Below are positions 8,024 to 16,663 of a DNA stretch of 64,000 nucleotides, piece after piece (position 1 is the stretch's first letter; every line of letters starts with the position of its first letter). Below the pieces are notes generated by a model. That model made no database searches. It was not told where the DNA came from and was given only the letters and a program-made list of their open reading frames with translations. Location of the stretch: positions 892,134 through 956,133 of the forward strand of contig NZ_FVZL01000001.1 of assembly GCF_900168295.1 (NCBI RefSeq), written 5' to 3'. The stretch is from Arthrobacter sp. P2b (GTDB lineage Bacteria; Actinomycetota; Actinomycetes; Actinomycetales; Micrococcaceae). Both the position numbers and the translations under genes were made by a program.

Positions 8024-9823
8024 ATGCAGGTCCATAAGTACGACGTCGTCATCGTCGGTGCCGGTGGCGCTGGCATGCGCGCCGCGATCGAATCCGGTCA
8101 GCGCGCGCGCACAGCAGTACTGACCAAGCTCTACCCCACCCGCTCGCACACCGGTGCGGCGCAGGGTGGCATGTGTGCGGCCCTTGCCAACGTCGAGGAA
8201 GACAACTGGGAGTGGCACACGTTCGACACCGTCAAGGGCGGCGACTACCTGGTTGACCAGGATGCCGCGGAGGTCATGGCCAAGGAAGCCATCGACGCTG
8301 TGCTTGACCTGGAAAAGATGGGCCTGCCGTTCAACCGCACGCCCGAGGGCCGGATTGACCAGCGCCGCTTCGGTGGCCACACCCGCGACCACGGCAAGGC
8401 ACCGGTCCGCCGCGCATGCTACGCCGCCGACCGCACCGGCCACATGATCCTCCAGACCCTGTACCAGAACTGCGTCAAGCACAACGTCGAGTTCTACAAC
8501 GAGTACTACGTCCTGGACCTGCTGACGGTCGAAGAGGACGCAGTCCGCGCGGACGGCACGCCGTACAAGCAGAAGCGCGTTGCCGGCGTCGTATCCTACG
8601 ACCTCGCCTCCGGTGAACTGCACGTCTTCCAGGCCAAGTCCGTGGTCTTCGCTTCCGGCGGCGCCGGCAAGGTCTTCAAGACCACCTCCAACGCCCACAC
8701 CCTCACCGGCGACGGCATGGGCATCGCCTTCCGCCGTGGCATCCCGCTGGAAGACATGGAATTCTTCCAGTTCCACCCGACCGGCCTCGCCGGCCTGGGC
8801 ATCCTCCTGTCCGAGGCCGCCCGCGGTGAAGGCGCCATCCTCCGTAACTCGGAGGGTGAACGCTTCATGGAGCGCTACGCCCCCACCATCAAGGACCTGG
8901 CGCCGCGTGACATCGTGGCCCGCTCCATGGCCAACGAGGTACGTGAAGGCCGCGGCTGCGGCCCGAACAAGGACTACGTGCTCCTGGACCTGACCCACCT
9001 GGAGCCGGCCCACATCGATGCCAAGCTGCCGGACATCACCGAGTTCGCCCGCACCTACCTGGGCGTGGAACCGTACACCGAGCCGGTTCCCGTGTTCCCC
9101 ACCGCCCACTACGCCATGGGCGGCATTCCCACGAACATCACCACCGAGGTCCTGCAGGACAACGACACCGTGGTCCCGGGCCTTTACGCTGCCGGTGAAG
9201 TGGCCTGTGTTTCCGTGCACGGCTCCAACCGGTTGGGCACCAACTCCCTGCTGGACATCAACGTTTTCGGCAAGCGCGCCGGCATCGCCGCAGCCGAGTA
9301 TGCCAAGACGGCCGACTTCGTGGAACTGCCGGAGAACCCGCTGGCTTACACCACTGAACTGCTGGACATTGCCCGCAACGGCACCGGCGACGAAAAGGTG
9401 GCTCAGATCCGCAAGGAACTGCAGGACACCATGGACGCCAACATGCAGGTGTTCCGCACAGCGGAAACGCTGAACCAGGTGCTGCGCGATATCGCCTCCT
9501 TCGAGGAGCGCTACAAGCGCATCAACGTCCAGGACAAGGGCAAGCGCTTCAACCTGGACCTGCTCGAGGCCGTTGAGCTTGGCTTCCTGCTGGAACTGGC
9601 CAAGGTGATGACCGTGGCCGCACTGCACCGTGAGGAATCCCGCGGCGGACACTTCCGCGAGGACTTCCCGGAACGTGACGACGAGAAATTTATGAAGCAC
9701 TCCATGGCGTACAAGGACGACCACGCCCCGGCTGACGGATCGGCAGAAGCAATTGCCGGCATCCGCCTGGCCACCAAGCCGGTCGTCTTTACCCGCTACG
9801 AGCCGATGGTGAGGAAGTACTAA
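8024..9823 (+). CDS. sdhA: Succinate dehydrogenase flavoprotein subunit
   Basis: Catalytic subunit that oxidises succinate to fumarate with covalently bound FAD, 599 aa. ATG 8024 (MQVHKYDVVIVGAGGAG) is chosen over an in-frame TTG at 8003 because the dinucleotide fold begins almost at once. His42 in TRSHTGAAQGG is the expected FAD attachment residue. Active-site segments FQFHPTGLAG and HYAMGGIPTN, and the late GSNRLGTNSLLD, are present. The gene may use its own promoter, given the hairpin after sdhD. sdhB follows after 1 bp. Confidence 0.97.
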   Translation: MQVHKYDVVIVGAGGAGMRAAIESGQRARTAVLTKLYPTRSHTGAAQGGMCAALANVEEDNWEWHTFDTVKGGDYLVDQDAAEVMAKEAIDAVLDLEKMGLPFNRTPEGRIDQRRFGGHTRDHGKAPVRRACYAADRTGHMILQTLYQNCVKHNVEFYNEYYVLDLLTVEEDAVRADGTPYKQKRVAGVVSYDLASGELHVFQAKSVVFASGGAGKVFKTTSNAHTLTGDGMGIAFRRGIPLEDMEFFQFHPTGLAGLGILLSEAARGEGAILRNSEGERFMERYAPTIKDLAPRDIVARSMANEVREGRGCGPNKDYVLLDLTHLEPAHIDAKLPDITEFARTYLGVEPYTEPVPVFPTAHYAMGGIPTNITTEVLQDNDTVVPGLYAAGEVACVSVHGSNRLGTNSLLDINVFGKRAGIAAAEYAKTADFVELPENPLAYTTELLDIARNGTGDEKVAQIRKELQDTMDANMQVFRTAETLNQVLRDIASFEERYKRINVQDKGKRFNLDLLEAVELGFLLELAKVMTVAALHREESRGGHFREDFPERDDEKFMKHSMAYKDDHAPADGSAEAIAGIRLATKPVVFTRYEPMVRKY

Positions 9824-9824
9824 G

Positions 9825-10607
9825 ATGACCGCTGAAATCGCTGAGCCAGCCTCAAAGATTGAACTGCCTGCCGGCGTCGGCGGTGGCGGCGAAATCCCCA
9901 CGTTCGATGTGCACATGCGCGTCCGCCGGTACAACCCGGAGGTCTCCGAGGAGGCCACGTGGGATGACTTCCACCTCACCATGTACGGCACGGACCGCGT
10001 CCTGGATGCCCTGCACAAGGTCAAGTGGGAGATGGACGGCAGCCTGTCCTTCCGCCGCTCCTGCGCCCACGGTGTGTGCGGCTCCGACGCCATGCGCATC
10101 AACGGCCGCAACCGCCTCGCCTGCAAGACCCTGCTGAAGGACCTGGACACGTCCAAGCCCATCCTGGTTGAACCCATCAAGGGCCTGCCGGTGGAGAAGG
10201 ACCTCATCGTGGACATGGAACCGTTCTTCCAGTCCTACCGCGAGGTCATGCCGTTCCTGATCAACAAGGGCCACGAGCCCACCCGGGAACGCCTGCAGTC
10301 CGCCGAGGACCGCGAGCGTTTCGACGACACCACCAAGTGCATCCTGTGCGCCGCGTGCACGTCGTCCTGCCCCGTCTTCTGGACTGACGGCCAGTACTTC
10401 GGCCCGGCAGCCATCGTGAACGCGCACCGCTTCATCTTCGATTCCCGTGATGATGCCGGAGACATGCGCCTGGAGATCCTCAACGACAAGGAAGGCGTGT
10501 GGCGCTGCCGCACCACCTTCAACTGCTCCGAGGCGTGCCCCCGCGGCATCCAGGTGACCCAGGCCATTGCCGAGGTCAAGCAGGCCATCCTGTCCCGCAA
10601 GATCTGA
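9825..10607 (+). CDS. sdhB: Succinate dehydrogenase iron-sulfur subunit
   Basis: Electron-transfer subunit of complex II, 260 aa. Ligands for all three clusters are visible: 2Fe-2S by Cys80, Cys85, Asp88 and Cys100; 4Fe-4S by CILCAACTSSC (172-182); 3Fe-4S by Cys228, Cys234 and Cys238 in CRTTFNCSEACP. The Asp in place of a fourth cysteine also occurs in other SdhB proteins. GAGGAAG ahead of the ATG overlaps the end of sdhA. A strong terminator follows. Confidence 0.97.
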   Translation: MTAEIAEPASKIELPAGVGGGGEIPTFDVHMRVRRYNPEVSEEATWDDFHLTMYGTDRVLDALHKVKWEMDGSLSFRRSCAHGVCGSDAMRINGRNRLACKTLLKDLDTSKPILVEPIKGLPVEKDLIVDMEPFFQSYREVMPFLINKGHEPTRERLQSAEDRERFDDTTKCILCAACTSSCPVFWTDGQYFGPAAIVNAHRFIFDSRDDAGDMRLEILNDKEGVWRCRTTFNCSEACPRGIQVTQAIAEVKQAILSRKI

Positions 10608-10622
10608 CCAAGGATCAAACAG

Positions 10623-10665
10623 ACGACGGCGCCGTCCCCCACTTCAGGGGGTACGGCGCCGTCGT
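10623..10665 (+). terminator. Terminator of sdhAB
   Basis: Long stem ACGACGGCGCCGT plus CCCCC, loop ACTTCA, then GGGGG and ACGGCGCCGTCGT, followed by TGTTTCT. It starts 16 bp after the sdhB stop. Confidence 0.85.
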
Positions 10666-10760
10666 TGTTTCTCCCCACCCGCCCCTGACCTCGCAAGCTC
10701 GGCCAGGGAACCCGGCGGGCGTGGGCCCACAGCCATTCGTACCAAACGAAAGGGGACGCC

Positions 10761-11531
10761 GTGTCCCGCTCCGAAAAAGTCTCCTTTGCCGGGTCCACCG
10801 GCGAAATGCTCTCCGGCATCATCGATGTGCCGGATGGACCGGTGAAGGGTTGGGGCGTCTTTTCGCACGGCTTCACCTTGGGGAAGGACGCCCCTTCCGC
10901 ATCCCGGATGTGCAAGGCGCTGGCGGACAGCGGCGTGGGAATGCTGCGCTTCGACAACCTGGGGCTGGGCGGATCCGCCGGCGAATGGTCCGCGGGCTCC
11001 TTCAGCCACAAGGTTGCGGACACGGTGAAGGCGGCAGAGTTCATGCGCAGCGAGGGAAAGCAGATTTCCCTTCTGGTGGGGCACTCCTTCGGCGGTGCGG
11101 CCGTCCTGGCGGCGGCGCGGGAGATCCCGGAGCTCGACGCCGTCGCCACCGTTGGCGCCCCTTTCTCGCCCAAGCACGTGGCGCACGTTTTTGACGCTGC
11201 GCTGGACAAGATCCTCAGCGAAGGCAGCGCCGAGGTGGATCTTGGCGGGAAGCGCGTGGAGATCCGGCGGCATTTCGTGGAGGACCTCGAAAACGCCGAC
11301 CTCACGGACTGCATCAAGCAGCTGCACAAGCCGCTGATGGTGCTCCACTCCCCCACGGACAACACTGTGGGCATCGAGAACGCCAGCACCATCTTCCAGA
11401 CGGCACGGCACCCGCGGAACTTTGTGTCCCTCGAAGGGAGCGACCACCTGCTGACAGGCAAGGGCCAGGCGGCCCGGGCCGCCCGGATTATCGCTGCCTG
11501 GGCCGACCAATACCTCGACGCCGGGCAGTAG
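10761..11531 (+). CDS. Alpha/beta hydrolase of unknown substrate
   Basis: Cytosolic serine hydrolase fold, 256 aa, from GTG 10761 with AAAGGGG five bases upstream. The catalytic triad can be placed: Ser109 in VGHSFGGAAV, Asp200 in LHSPTDNTVG and His229 in LEGSDHLLTG. The oxyanion segment FSHGFTLGKD is near residue 35. This resembles hydrolases often found beside or fused to OsmC proteins, but no OsmC domain is present here. The 3' end overlaps the convergent YihY-like gene by 44 bp. Confidence 0.8.
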   Translation: MSRSEKVSFAGSTGEMLSGIIDVPDGPVKGWGVFSHGFTLGKDAPSASRMCKALADSGVGMLRFDNLGLGGSAGEWSAGSFSHKVADTVKAAEFMRSEGKQISLLVGHSFGGAAVLAAAREIPELDAVATVGAPFSPKHVAHVFDAALDKILSEGSAEVDLGGKRVEIRRHFVEDLENADLTDCIKQLHKPLMVLHSPTDNTVGIENASTIFQTARHPRNFVSLEGSDHLLTGKGQAARAARIIAAWADQYLDAGQ

Positions 11532-12768
11532 CGCCCCCGTCCTGCTGGACCGGCACCTTTCCGGGCTGGACCGGCACCTTTCCCGGCTGGACCGGCACCT
11601 TTCCCGGCTGGACTGGTACCTTTCCCGGCTGGACCTGGCGCGCACCCCACGTGCCCTTCTCATGGCCCGTGGGGGCGCTGCGCAGGTCGGCCTCCCGCAC
11701 TGCCGCCCAGCCGGCCGACACCAGGTAGACCTGGCTGACCAGGTTGAACCAGATCAGCAGGCCGATGATGATGGCGAACGGCGCCAGGATGGGATTCCTG
11801 CCGGCTCCGGCCAGCAGTTCCGTGCTGAATATCTGGAGCACGCCCGTGCCAAGGGCCGCCAGGATGGTGCCTTCCAGCAGCGCGCGGCGTGACAGCTTCA
11901 GGCTCGCGGCGAACCTGTACATGATGAAGGCGGTCGCCCAGCCCAGCACCAGGGGAACAGTGATTTTGACGGACGTGGCCAGGGGACCCGCCAGCGCGTC
12001 GTCGAGTCGGAGGAAATCCGAAACCCACCCTGCGGCGGTTCCGAACACCAGGGAAGCGCCGGCGCTGATGACCAGCGCCACGCCCAGGAGCAGCAGGGTT
12101 CCGGCATCCCGCAGTTTCAGGAGGATGGGATTGACCAGCAGTGGCGGCAGCCCCAGGACGCCGCGAAGCCCTTCCCTGATTCCGGAAATCCATCGCAGCG
12201 AGGTGACCACAGTGACCAGGGAGCCGATCACCGCTGTCCAGCCCAGTCCGTCAGGATTCAGCAGGTCCTGCGGATCCACGAGCCCGGCCCCTCCGTTCAG
12301 TTTCAGGAGCCCGGGCGCACTCGACGCCACACTGCTGATGATGGTGTCCAGGAGGGCCGGCTGCCCCCGCAGCACAAGGCCTGCGATGGAAAAGCCCGTG
12401 GTGAGGAGGCCTGTGATGGAGAAAAACATGTTGAAGCCAATGCCTGCGCTCATCAGCGGGCCGCGCTGAAGGCTGTAGTGCCGGAAGGCGCGCATCGGCC
12501 GGAGAGCGTTGAGCCGGGCAAGTATCCATTGGACCATCGCCATCAGCGCCGGAAACGGCCCCCCGCCTGCCCTGCGTGCCTTGCCCCACTCCATCCGCTT
12601 CCGGATGACGGCGAGCTGCAGCTGGGCGCGTTCAGTGGGAAGTGGCTGCTGCTCAGCCTGCTTCGGCTGCTGTGTCCGCGGCGGCGTCCGCGAATCGGGT
12701 GCCGGCGGCGTTGTCAGTTTCGGTCCCAAAGTCCAGCTCTTCCCGTAGCTGCCAGATGCCGTCGGCAT
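11488..12768 (-). CDS. YihY/BrkB-family inner-membrane protein with C-terminal heptad repeats
   Basis: Polytopic membrane protein of the YihY (formerly ribonuclease BN) family; function is unknown. About six membrane helices lie between residues 100 and 365, including GPLMSAGIGFNMFFSITGLL and IIIGLLIWFNLVSQVYLVSAG. The C-terminus holds a tandem VQPGKVP repeat, four and a half copies. The N-terminus is uncertain: ATG 12768 gives 426 aa but overlaps the upstream RNA-ligase-like gene by 116 bp in another frame. The next ATG (MEWGKARRAGG) would remove a basic segment. It ends the leftward xth-trpS gene run. Confidence 0.75.
   Translation of the reverse strand: MPTASGSYGKSWTLGPKLTTPPAPDSRTPPRTQQPKQAEQQPLPTERAQLQLAVIRKRMEWGKARRAGGGPFPALMAMVQWILARLNALRPMRAFRHYSLQRGPLMSAGIGFNMFFSITGLLTTGFSIAGLVLRGQPALLDTIISSVASSAPGLLKLNGGAGLVDPQDLLNPDGLGWTAVIGSLVTVVTSLRWISGIREGLRGVLGLPPLLVNPILLKLRDAGTLLLLGVALVISAGASLVFGTAAGWVSDFLRLDDALAGPLATSVKITVPLVLGWATAFIMYRFAASLKLSRRALLEGTILAALGTGVLQIFSTELLAGAGRNPILAPFAIIIGLLIWFNLVSQVYLVSAGWAAVREADLRSAPTGHEKGTWGARQVQPGKVPVQPGKVPVQPGKVPVQPGKVPVQQDGGATARRRGIGRPRQR
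11545..11628. repeat. 21-bp tandem repeat, four units, in the YihY-like gene
   Basis: Units begin at 11545, 11566, 11587 and 11608 with period 21 (CTGGACCGGCACCTTTCCCGG with few changes), plus a partial fifth. They encode VQPGKVP on the minus strand and lie just beyond the hydrolase stop on the plus strand. Copy number may vary between strains. Confidence 0.9.
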
Positions 12769-13228
12769 CGTGCTCGTAAAGTCCCATGCTAACCACGGGG
12801 AAGGTGGCCTTGTAGTTCTTCAGGACCGTTTCGGCCTCATCAAGGCTTTCGGGGGCAACGTCGTGGGCAATGGTGACGTGGGGATGGTAGGCAAAAGGCA
12901 ATTCCCGCTCCAGCGGGCCCTGCTGGAGCTTTTCGTGCAGGTCGACGCACTGCTCAAAGCCGTCCTCCACGTTGATGAAAACCACCGGGGAAACGGGGCG
13001 GAAGGTACCGGTGCCGGCAATGGTGACCATGAACGGGCTCTGCCGGCGGGCCACCTCGCGGACGTGCTCGCAGGTGGCTTCCCAGTCATGCGTGGGGGTG
13101 GTGGTCACCAGCGTGATGTGTGCCGGCACCACGTCCGCCAGCGGGTCGCCGAAGGACGCCCGCCAGCGCTGGAGCTCCTCCGCTATGTCAGGGGGGAACC
13201 CCAGGATGACGCCTACGCTGGATGACAT
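12653..13228 (-). CDS. 2'-5' RNA ligase / cyclic phosphodiesterase-like protein
   Basis: Two-histidine phosphoesterase superfamily member, 191 aa from ATG 13228 (MSSSVGVILGFP). The two HxT motifs are His37-Ile-Thr39 in VPAHITLV and His117-Val-Thr119 in YHPHVTIAHD. Relatives open 2',3'-cyclic phosphates or join 2'-5' RNA bonds; the true substrate is unknown. It starts 4 bp after the trpS stop, so it is probably cotranscribed. Its last 116 bases overlap the longest form of the YihY gene. Confidence 0.82.
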   Translation of the reverse strand: MSSSVGVILGFPPDIAEELQRWRASFGDPLADVVPAHITLVTTTPTHDWEATCEHVREVARRQSPFMVTIAGTGTFRPVSPVVFINVEDGFEQCVDLHEKLQQGPLERELPFAYHPHVTIAHDVAPESLDEAETVLKNYKATFPVVSMGLYEHDADGIWQLREELDFGTETDNAAGTRFADAAADTAAEAG

Positions 13229-13232
13229 GGCG

Positions 13233-14276
13233 CTAGCGGACTCCTGCGAGGCTGAGTGACGGGAGGAAGCCCATGCGCTCATACACCTGGCCAAGGGTAA
13301 CCGCCGCAATCTCACGGGCGCGCTCGGCGCCGTGGGCCAGCAGCCGGTCCAGCTCCGCGGGGTCCTCCATCAGCTCGTTGGTCCGGTTCCGAAGCGGGGT
13401 GACGAAGTCCACCACCACCTCGGCGAGGTCCACCTTAAGGTGGCCGTACATCTTGCCCTGGTACTCGGCCTCGAGGTCGGCGACTGACTTTCCGGTCAGG
13501 GATGAGTAAATAGTGAGCAGGTTTGAGACGCCCGGTTTTTCTTCGGGGTGGAACCTGATCTCCGTGCCGGCGTCAGTGACTGCGGACTTGATGCGCTTGG
13601 CGGCGATCTTGGGATCCTCCAGCAGCTGGATGGCGCCGTTGGGCGATTCGCCGGTCTTGGACATCTTGGCGCTCGGGTTCTGGAGATCGTAGATCTTGGC
13701 GCGTTCCTTGACGATGGTCGCCTCCGGAACGGTGAACGTGGCACCGAACCTGGTGTTGAAGCGCTGGGCCAGGTTGCGGGTGAGCTCCAGGTGCTGGCGC
13801 TGGTCCTCCCCCACAGGCACCAGGTCTGTCTGGTACAGCAGGATGTCGGCGGCCATGAGCGTTGGGTAGGCGAACAGTCCCAGCGTGGCGGCGTCCGCGC
13901 CGGACTTCTGGGTTTTGTCCTTGAACTGGGTCATCCGCGAAGCCTCGCCGAAGCCGGTGATGCAGTTCAGGGCCCAGGCAAGCTGCGCGTGCTCGGGTAC
14001 ATGGGACTGGACAAAGAAGATGCTTTTGTCCGGGTCGATGCCGGCGGCGATGTACTGGGCCGCGACGATGCGGGTGCGCTTGGCCAGTTCCGCGGGGTCG
14101 AAGTCCACGGTGATCGCGTGCAGGTCCGGGATGAAGAACACGGCGTCGTACTCAGCCTGCATGTCCACCCAGTTGCGAACGGCACCGATGTAGTTGCCCA
14201 GGTGCAGCGAATCGGCGGTGGGCTTGGCTCCGGAAAGGATGCGCTTCTTTGCGGCCGGGGATGTCTGGCTAGTCAT
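13233..14276 (-). CDS. trpS: Tryptophanyl-tRNA synthetase
   Basis: Class I synthetase that charges tRNA-Trp, 347 aa. The HIGH-type motif is HLGN (25-28) and the KMSKS-type motif is KMSKT (204-208). The segment [20 protein letters not shown] is typical of bacterial TrpRS. ATG 14276 lies 22 bp downstream of the xth stop. The gene is in the middle of a five-gene leftward run. Confidence 0.97.
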   Translation of the reverse strand: MTSQTSPAAKKRILSGAKPTADSLHLGNYIGAVRNWVDMQAEYDAVFFIPDLHAITVDFDPAELAKRTRIVAAQYIAAGIDPDKSIFFVQSHVPEHAQLAWALNCITGFGEASRMTQFKDKTQKSGADAATLGLFAYPTLMAADILLYQTDLVPVGEDQRQHLELTRNLAQRFNTRFGATFTVPEATIVKERAKIYDLQNPSAKMSKTGESPNGAIQLLEDPKIAAKRIKSAVTDAGTEIRFHPEEKPGVSNLLTIYSSLTGKSVADLEAEYQGKMYGHLKVDLAEVVVDFVTPLRNRTNELMEDPAELDRLLAHGAERAREIAAVTLGQVYERMGFLPSLSLAGVR

Positions 14277-14298
14277 GGGGAGGAAACTTTCGGGGGGC

Positions 14299-15141
14299 TT
14301 AGAGCTGGTAGTCCACTACCAGCGGGGCATGGTCGGAGAAGCGGGTATCCCACGAGGCTGCGCGGTCAACAACGGCGGAGATAGCGGAAGCTGCCAAAGC
14401 CGGGGTGGCCAGCTGGTAGTCAATGCGCCAGCCGGTGTCATTGTCGAAGGCCTTGCCGCGCTGGGACCACCACGTGTAGGGCCCGTCCATCTCGCCCGCC
14501 AGGCTGCGATGGACGTCCTGCCAGCCGATCTCCTCGCCGAAGAACCGGTCAAAGTAGGCGCGCTCTTCGGGCAGGAACCCTGCCTTTTTGACGTTGCCCT
14601 TCCAGTTCCGGATGTCCAGTGGAGTGTGGGCGACATTAAGGTCACCCACCACCAGTGCGTGGTCGCTGTGTTTGGTCAGCTCAGGCAGCCGGGTGCTCAT
14701 GACGTCCAGGAAACGGAATTTATCGTCCTGCTTTGGCGTGCCCACCTCACCGGAGTGGACGTAGGCGCTTGCGACGGTCAGCTGGACAGGATGCCCGGCA
14801 GCGTCAGCGAACCGGAAATCCGCTTCCACCCAGCGGCCTGCCGTGGCGAAGTAGTCATCACCGATGCCGTTGCGGGTGGCCAGTGGCTCTTCCCGCGATG
14901 CGATGGCCACACCGGCGCGGCCTTTGGCTTCGGCCTCCGCATGCAGGATGTGCCAGCCGTCGCCCAGCAGCTGCCGGACAATGGCATCAGGGGCGCGGAC
15001 TTCCTGGAGGCAGAGGATATCCACCTCGCGCGGCTCCAGCCATGCCGCCATACCGTTCTTGTAGGCAGCCCGAAGGCCATTAACGTTGACGGTTGCGATG
15101 CGAAGGTGGTCCTTCTTCAATGCCGAGCTCACCCGCTCCAC
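14299..15141 (-). CDS. xth: Exodeoxyribonuclease III (AP endonuclease)
   Basis: Magnesium-dependent exonuclease and abasic-site endonuclease for base-excision repair, about 280 aa. Motifs in order are [21 protein letters not shown] (metal Glu), [25 protein letters not shown] and [10 protein letters not shown] with the catalytic Asp-His. GTG 15141 is used; GTG 15132 is also possible. The start is 1 bp after the stop of the upstream membrane protein, indicating coupling. Confidence 0.95.
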   Translation of the reverse strand: MERVSSALKKDHLRIATVNVNGLRAAYKNGMAAWLEPREVDILCLQEVRAPDAIVRQLLGDGWHILHAEAEAKGRAGVAIASREEPLATRNGIGDDYFATAGRWVEADFRFADAAGHPVQLTVASAYVHSGEVGTPKQDDKFRFLDVMSTRLPELTKHSDHALVVGDLNVAHTPLDIRNWKGNVKKAGFLPEERAYFDRFFGEEIGWQDVHRSLAGEMDGPYTWWSQRGKAFDNDTGWRIDYQLATPALAASAISAVVDRAASWDTRFSDHAPLVVDYQL

Positions 15142-15142
15142 T

Positions 15143-15703
15143 CTAGTCGATGATGGTTCCGGTGACCGGCTCCCCGCTGCCGCCTGAGGACTTGATCATG
15201 TCCCTCGCATTGGTGGCGGTAATCTCGATGGTTTCAAGGGCACGGTTGATGGTGTCCTGGTTCGCGGCAGCTCCCTTGGCGCGCTCCTCCTCCACCACGC
15301 GGATCTGCACCTGGACAATCTTGAAGGAGTGGTCCAGCTTGAGGTCGCGGACTTCGTCCGCCTGGCTCCGCTCGGAAACCACCCGCGTGCCGCCGTGGTC
15401 AGCGGAGGACGACGGTCCGCGGCCGGCAGCCGTGGTGAAGGCGTTCTGGGCTTCGCTCAGCTTGGCGCCGGCTTTCTTGGCCGCCTTCTGGATGCTGAAG
15501 ACCACAAAGCAGGCAAGCAGCAGCCAGAAGAGGGCGATGACGGCCACAACCCAACCCACCACGTCATTCTGGTTGGCGGCGAAGATGACGGCGACAACAA
15601 ACGCCGTCACGAGGACCATCAGTCCCGGACCGCTGATGCGGAACATGGAGAAACCGCCCCTGGCGGGTTTGGAGGATGACTTGGAGCTGCCCAGAGATTG
15701 CAT
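15143..15703 (-). CDS. Conserved-looking membrane protein with coiled tail, function unknown
   Basis: Protein of 186 aa that I cannot assign. Two adjacent membrane helices are visible (GLMVLVTAFVVAVIFAAN and WVVAVIALFWLLLACFVV), followed by a charged, helix-prone cytosolic tail containing DLKLDHSFKIVQVQIRVVEE. It is the first gene of the run leading to xth and trpS, and its stop is adjacent to the xth start. A palindromic element lies upstream. Confidence 0.7.
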   Translation of the reverse strand: MQSLGSSKSSSKPARGGFSMFRISGPGLMVLVTAFVVAVIFAANQNDVVGWVVAVIALFWLLLACFVVFSIQKAAKKAGAKLSEAQNAFTTAAGRGPSSSADHGGTRVVSERSQADEVRDLKLDHSFKIVQVQIRVVEEERAKGAAANQDTINRALETIEITATNARDMIKSSGGSGEPVTGTIID

Positions 15704-15760
15704 GAAGCCATTGTCTCAAACCCCGGTGTATGCTCCCGCCGCTTCCACCGGCGGCGAACA

Positions 15761-15826
15761 CCCAACCAGGTAGCGCCAAGTGTCACTCTGGGGCCTCAAA
15801 ACGGCAGTTACTGCTACCTGGTTGGG
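15761..15826. repeat. Palindromic element, copy 1
   Basis: 66-bp inverted repeat with perfect 14-bp outer arms CCCAACCAGGTAGC (15761-15774) and GCTACCTGGTTGGG (15813-15826); the inner parts match imperfectly. It lies 6 bp beyond the stop of the second exporter permease (minus strand) and upstream of the 15143-15703 gene. It is the most diverged of four family members in the window. Confidence 0.9.
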
Positions 15827-15832
15827 TCGGCG

Positions 15833-16663
15833 CTACTTCAGGAACAGCTGCCGCAGCCGCATGGTGGTCAGCAGCATGCCGGCGGCGGTCATCACCAGGT
15901 AGTAGCCGATGTGCAGGGGCGTTGCCGCAGTGAAGGTTCCCACGCTGATCTGGCGCAGCAGTTCCACCCCGTGCCACAGCGGCATGGCCTGGATGAGCCA
16001 CTGGATGTACTGCGGATAGACGCTCAGCGGGTAGAACGTGGCACTGAACAGGAACATCGGAAGCATCATGAAGGTGATCCAGTCCATCTGCTGGAACGTC
16101 TTCATGAAGCTGGTGATCGCCATTCCAATACTCGCGAAGCCGAAGGCGATCAGCACCGAGCCGGGGATCATCAACAGCGCCCACGGCGTGGTGATGAGTC
16201 CCATCATCCCCATGACGGCCGTAAAGCCCGCGGCGTACAGCATCCCGCGCAGGAGTGCCAGGAAAATCTCGCCCAGCGCGATGTCCAGCGGTCCCAGGGA
16301 CGTGTACAGCATGCCCTGGTACAGCTTGCCGAAATGCATCTTGAAAAAGACGTTCCAGGTTGAGTCGTACACCGCCCCGTTCATCGCCGAGACGGCAAGG
16401 AGGGCCGGCGCGATGTAGGCGGCGTAGCTGATGGGCGTGCCGCCGGGCCCTTCCACGGCACCCACAATCGCCCCCATGCCCACACCCATGGACACCAGGA
16501 ACAGGACAGGCTCGAAGAAGCCGGACAGCATCACCAGCCAGTGGCCGCCCAACGTGGCCTTCAGGCCGCGCGAGATCACTGCCCTCGCGTTGCGCGAGTA
16601 CAGCGGTCCGAAGGTCCTGTTCCGTGCATCCTCGGTGGCGCCCTGCCGGATGGTCCAGCTCAT
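15833..16663 (-). CDS. ABC-2 type exporter permease, NodJ-like (second permease)
   Basis: Integral membrane subunit, 276 aa, of an export ABC system. Six helices are apparent, with the ABC-2 segment MFLFSATFYPLSVYPQYIQW and the NodJ-like MPLWHGVELLRQI near the end. ATG 16663 (MSWTIRQGATEDARNR) is chosen because it overlaps the previous gene's stop as ATGA; the longer open frame upstream is a shadow of the first permease. With the first permease it presumably forms a heterodimer. Substrate is unknown; NodJ relatives export lipo-oligosaccharides. Confidence 0.88.
   Translation of the reverse strand: MSWTIRQGATEDARNRTFGPLYSRNARAVISRGLKATLGGHWLVMLSGFFEPVLFLVSMGVGMGAIVGAVEGPGGTPISYAAYIAPALLAVSAMNGAVYDSTWNVFFKMHFGKLYQGMLYTSLGPLDIALGEIFLALLRGMLYAAGFTAVMGMMGLITTPWALLMIPGSVLIAFGFASIGMAITSFMKTFQQMDWITFMMLPMFLFSATFYPLSVYPQYIQWLIQAMPLWHGVELLRQISVGTFTAATPLHIGYYLVMTAAGMLLTTMRLRQLFLK

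Noticed and set aside
7991-10216. 741-codon minus-strand frame across sdhA
   Set aside because: A shadow of sdhA and sdhB; it has no domain pattern, and the plus strand carries all catalytic motifs.
11545-11628. CRISPR-like array
   Set aside because: Units are contiguous 21-mers with no spacers and they encode protein repeats.
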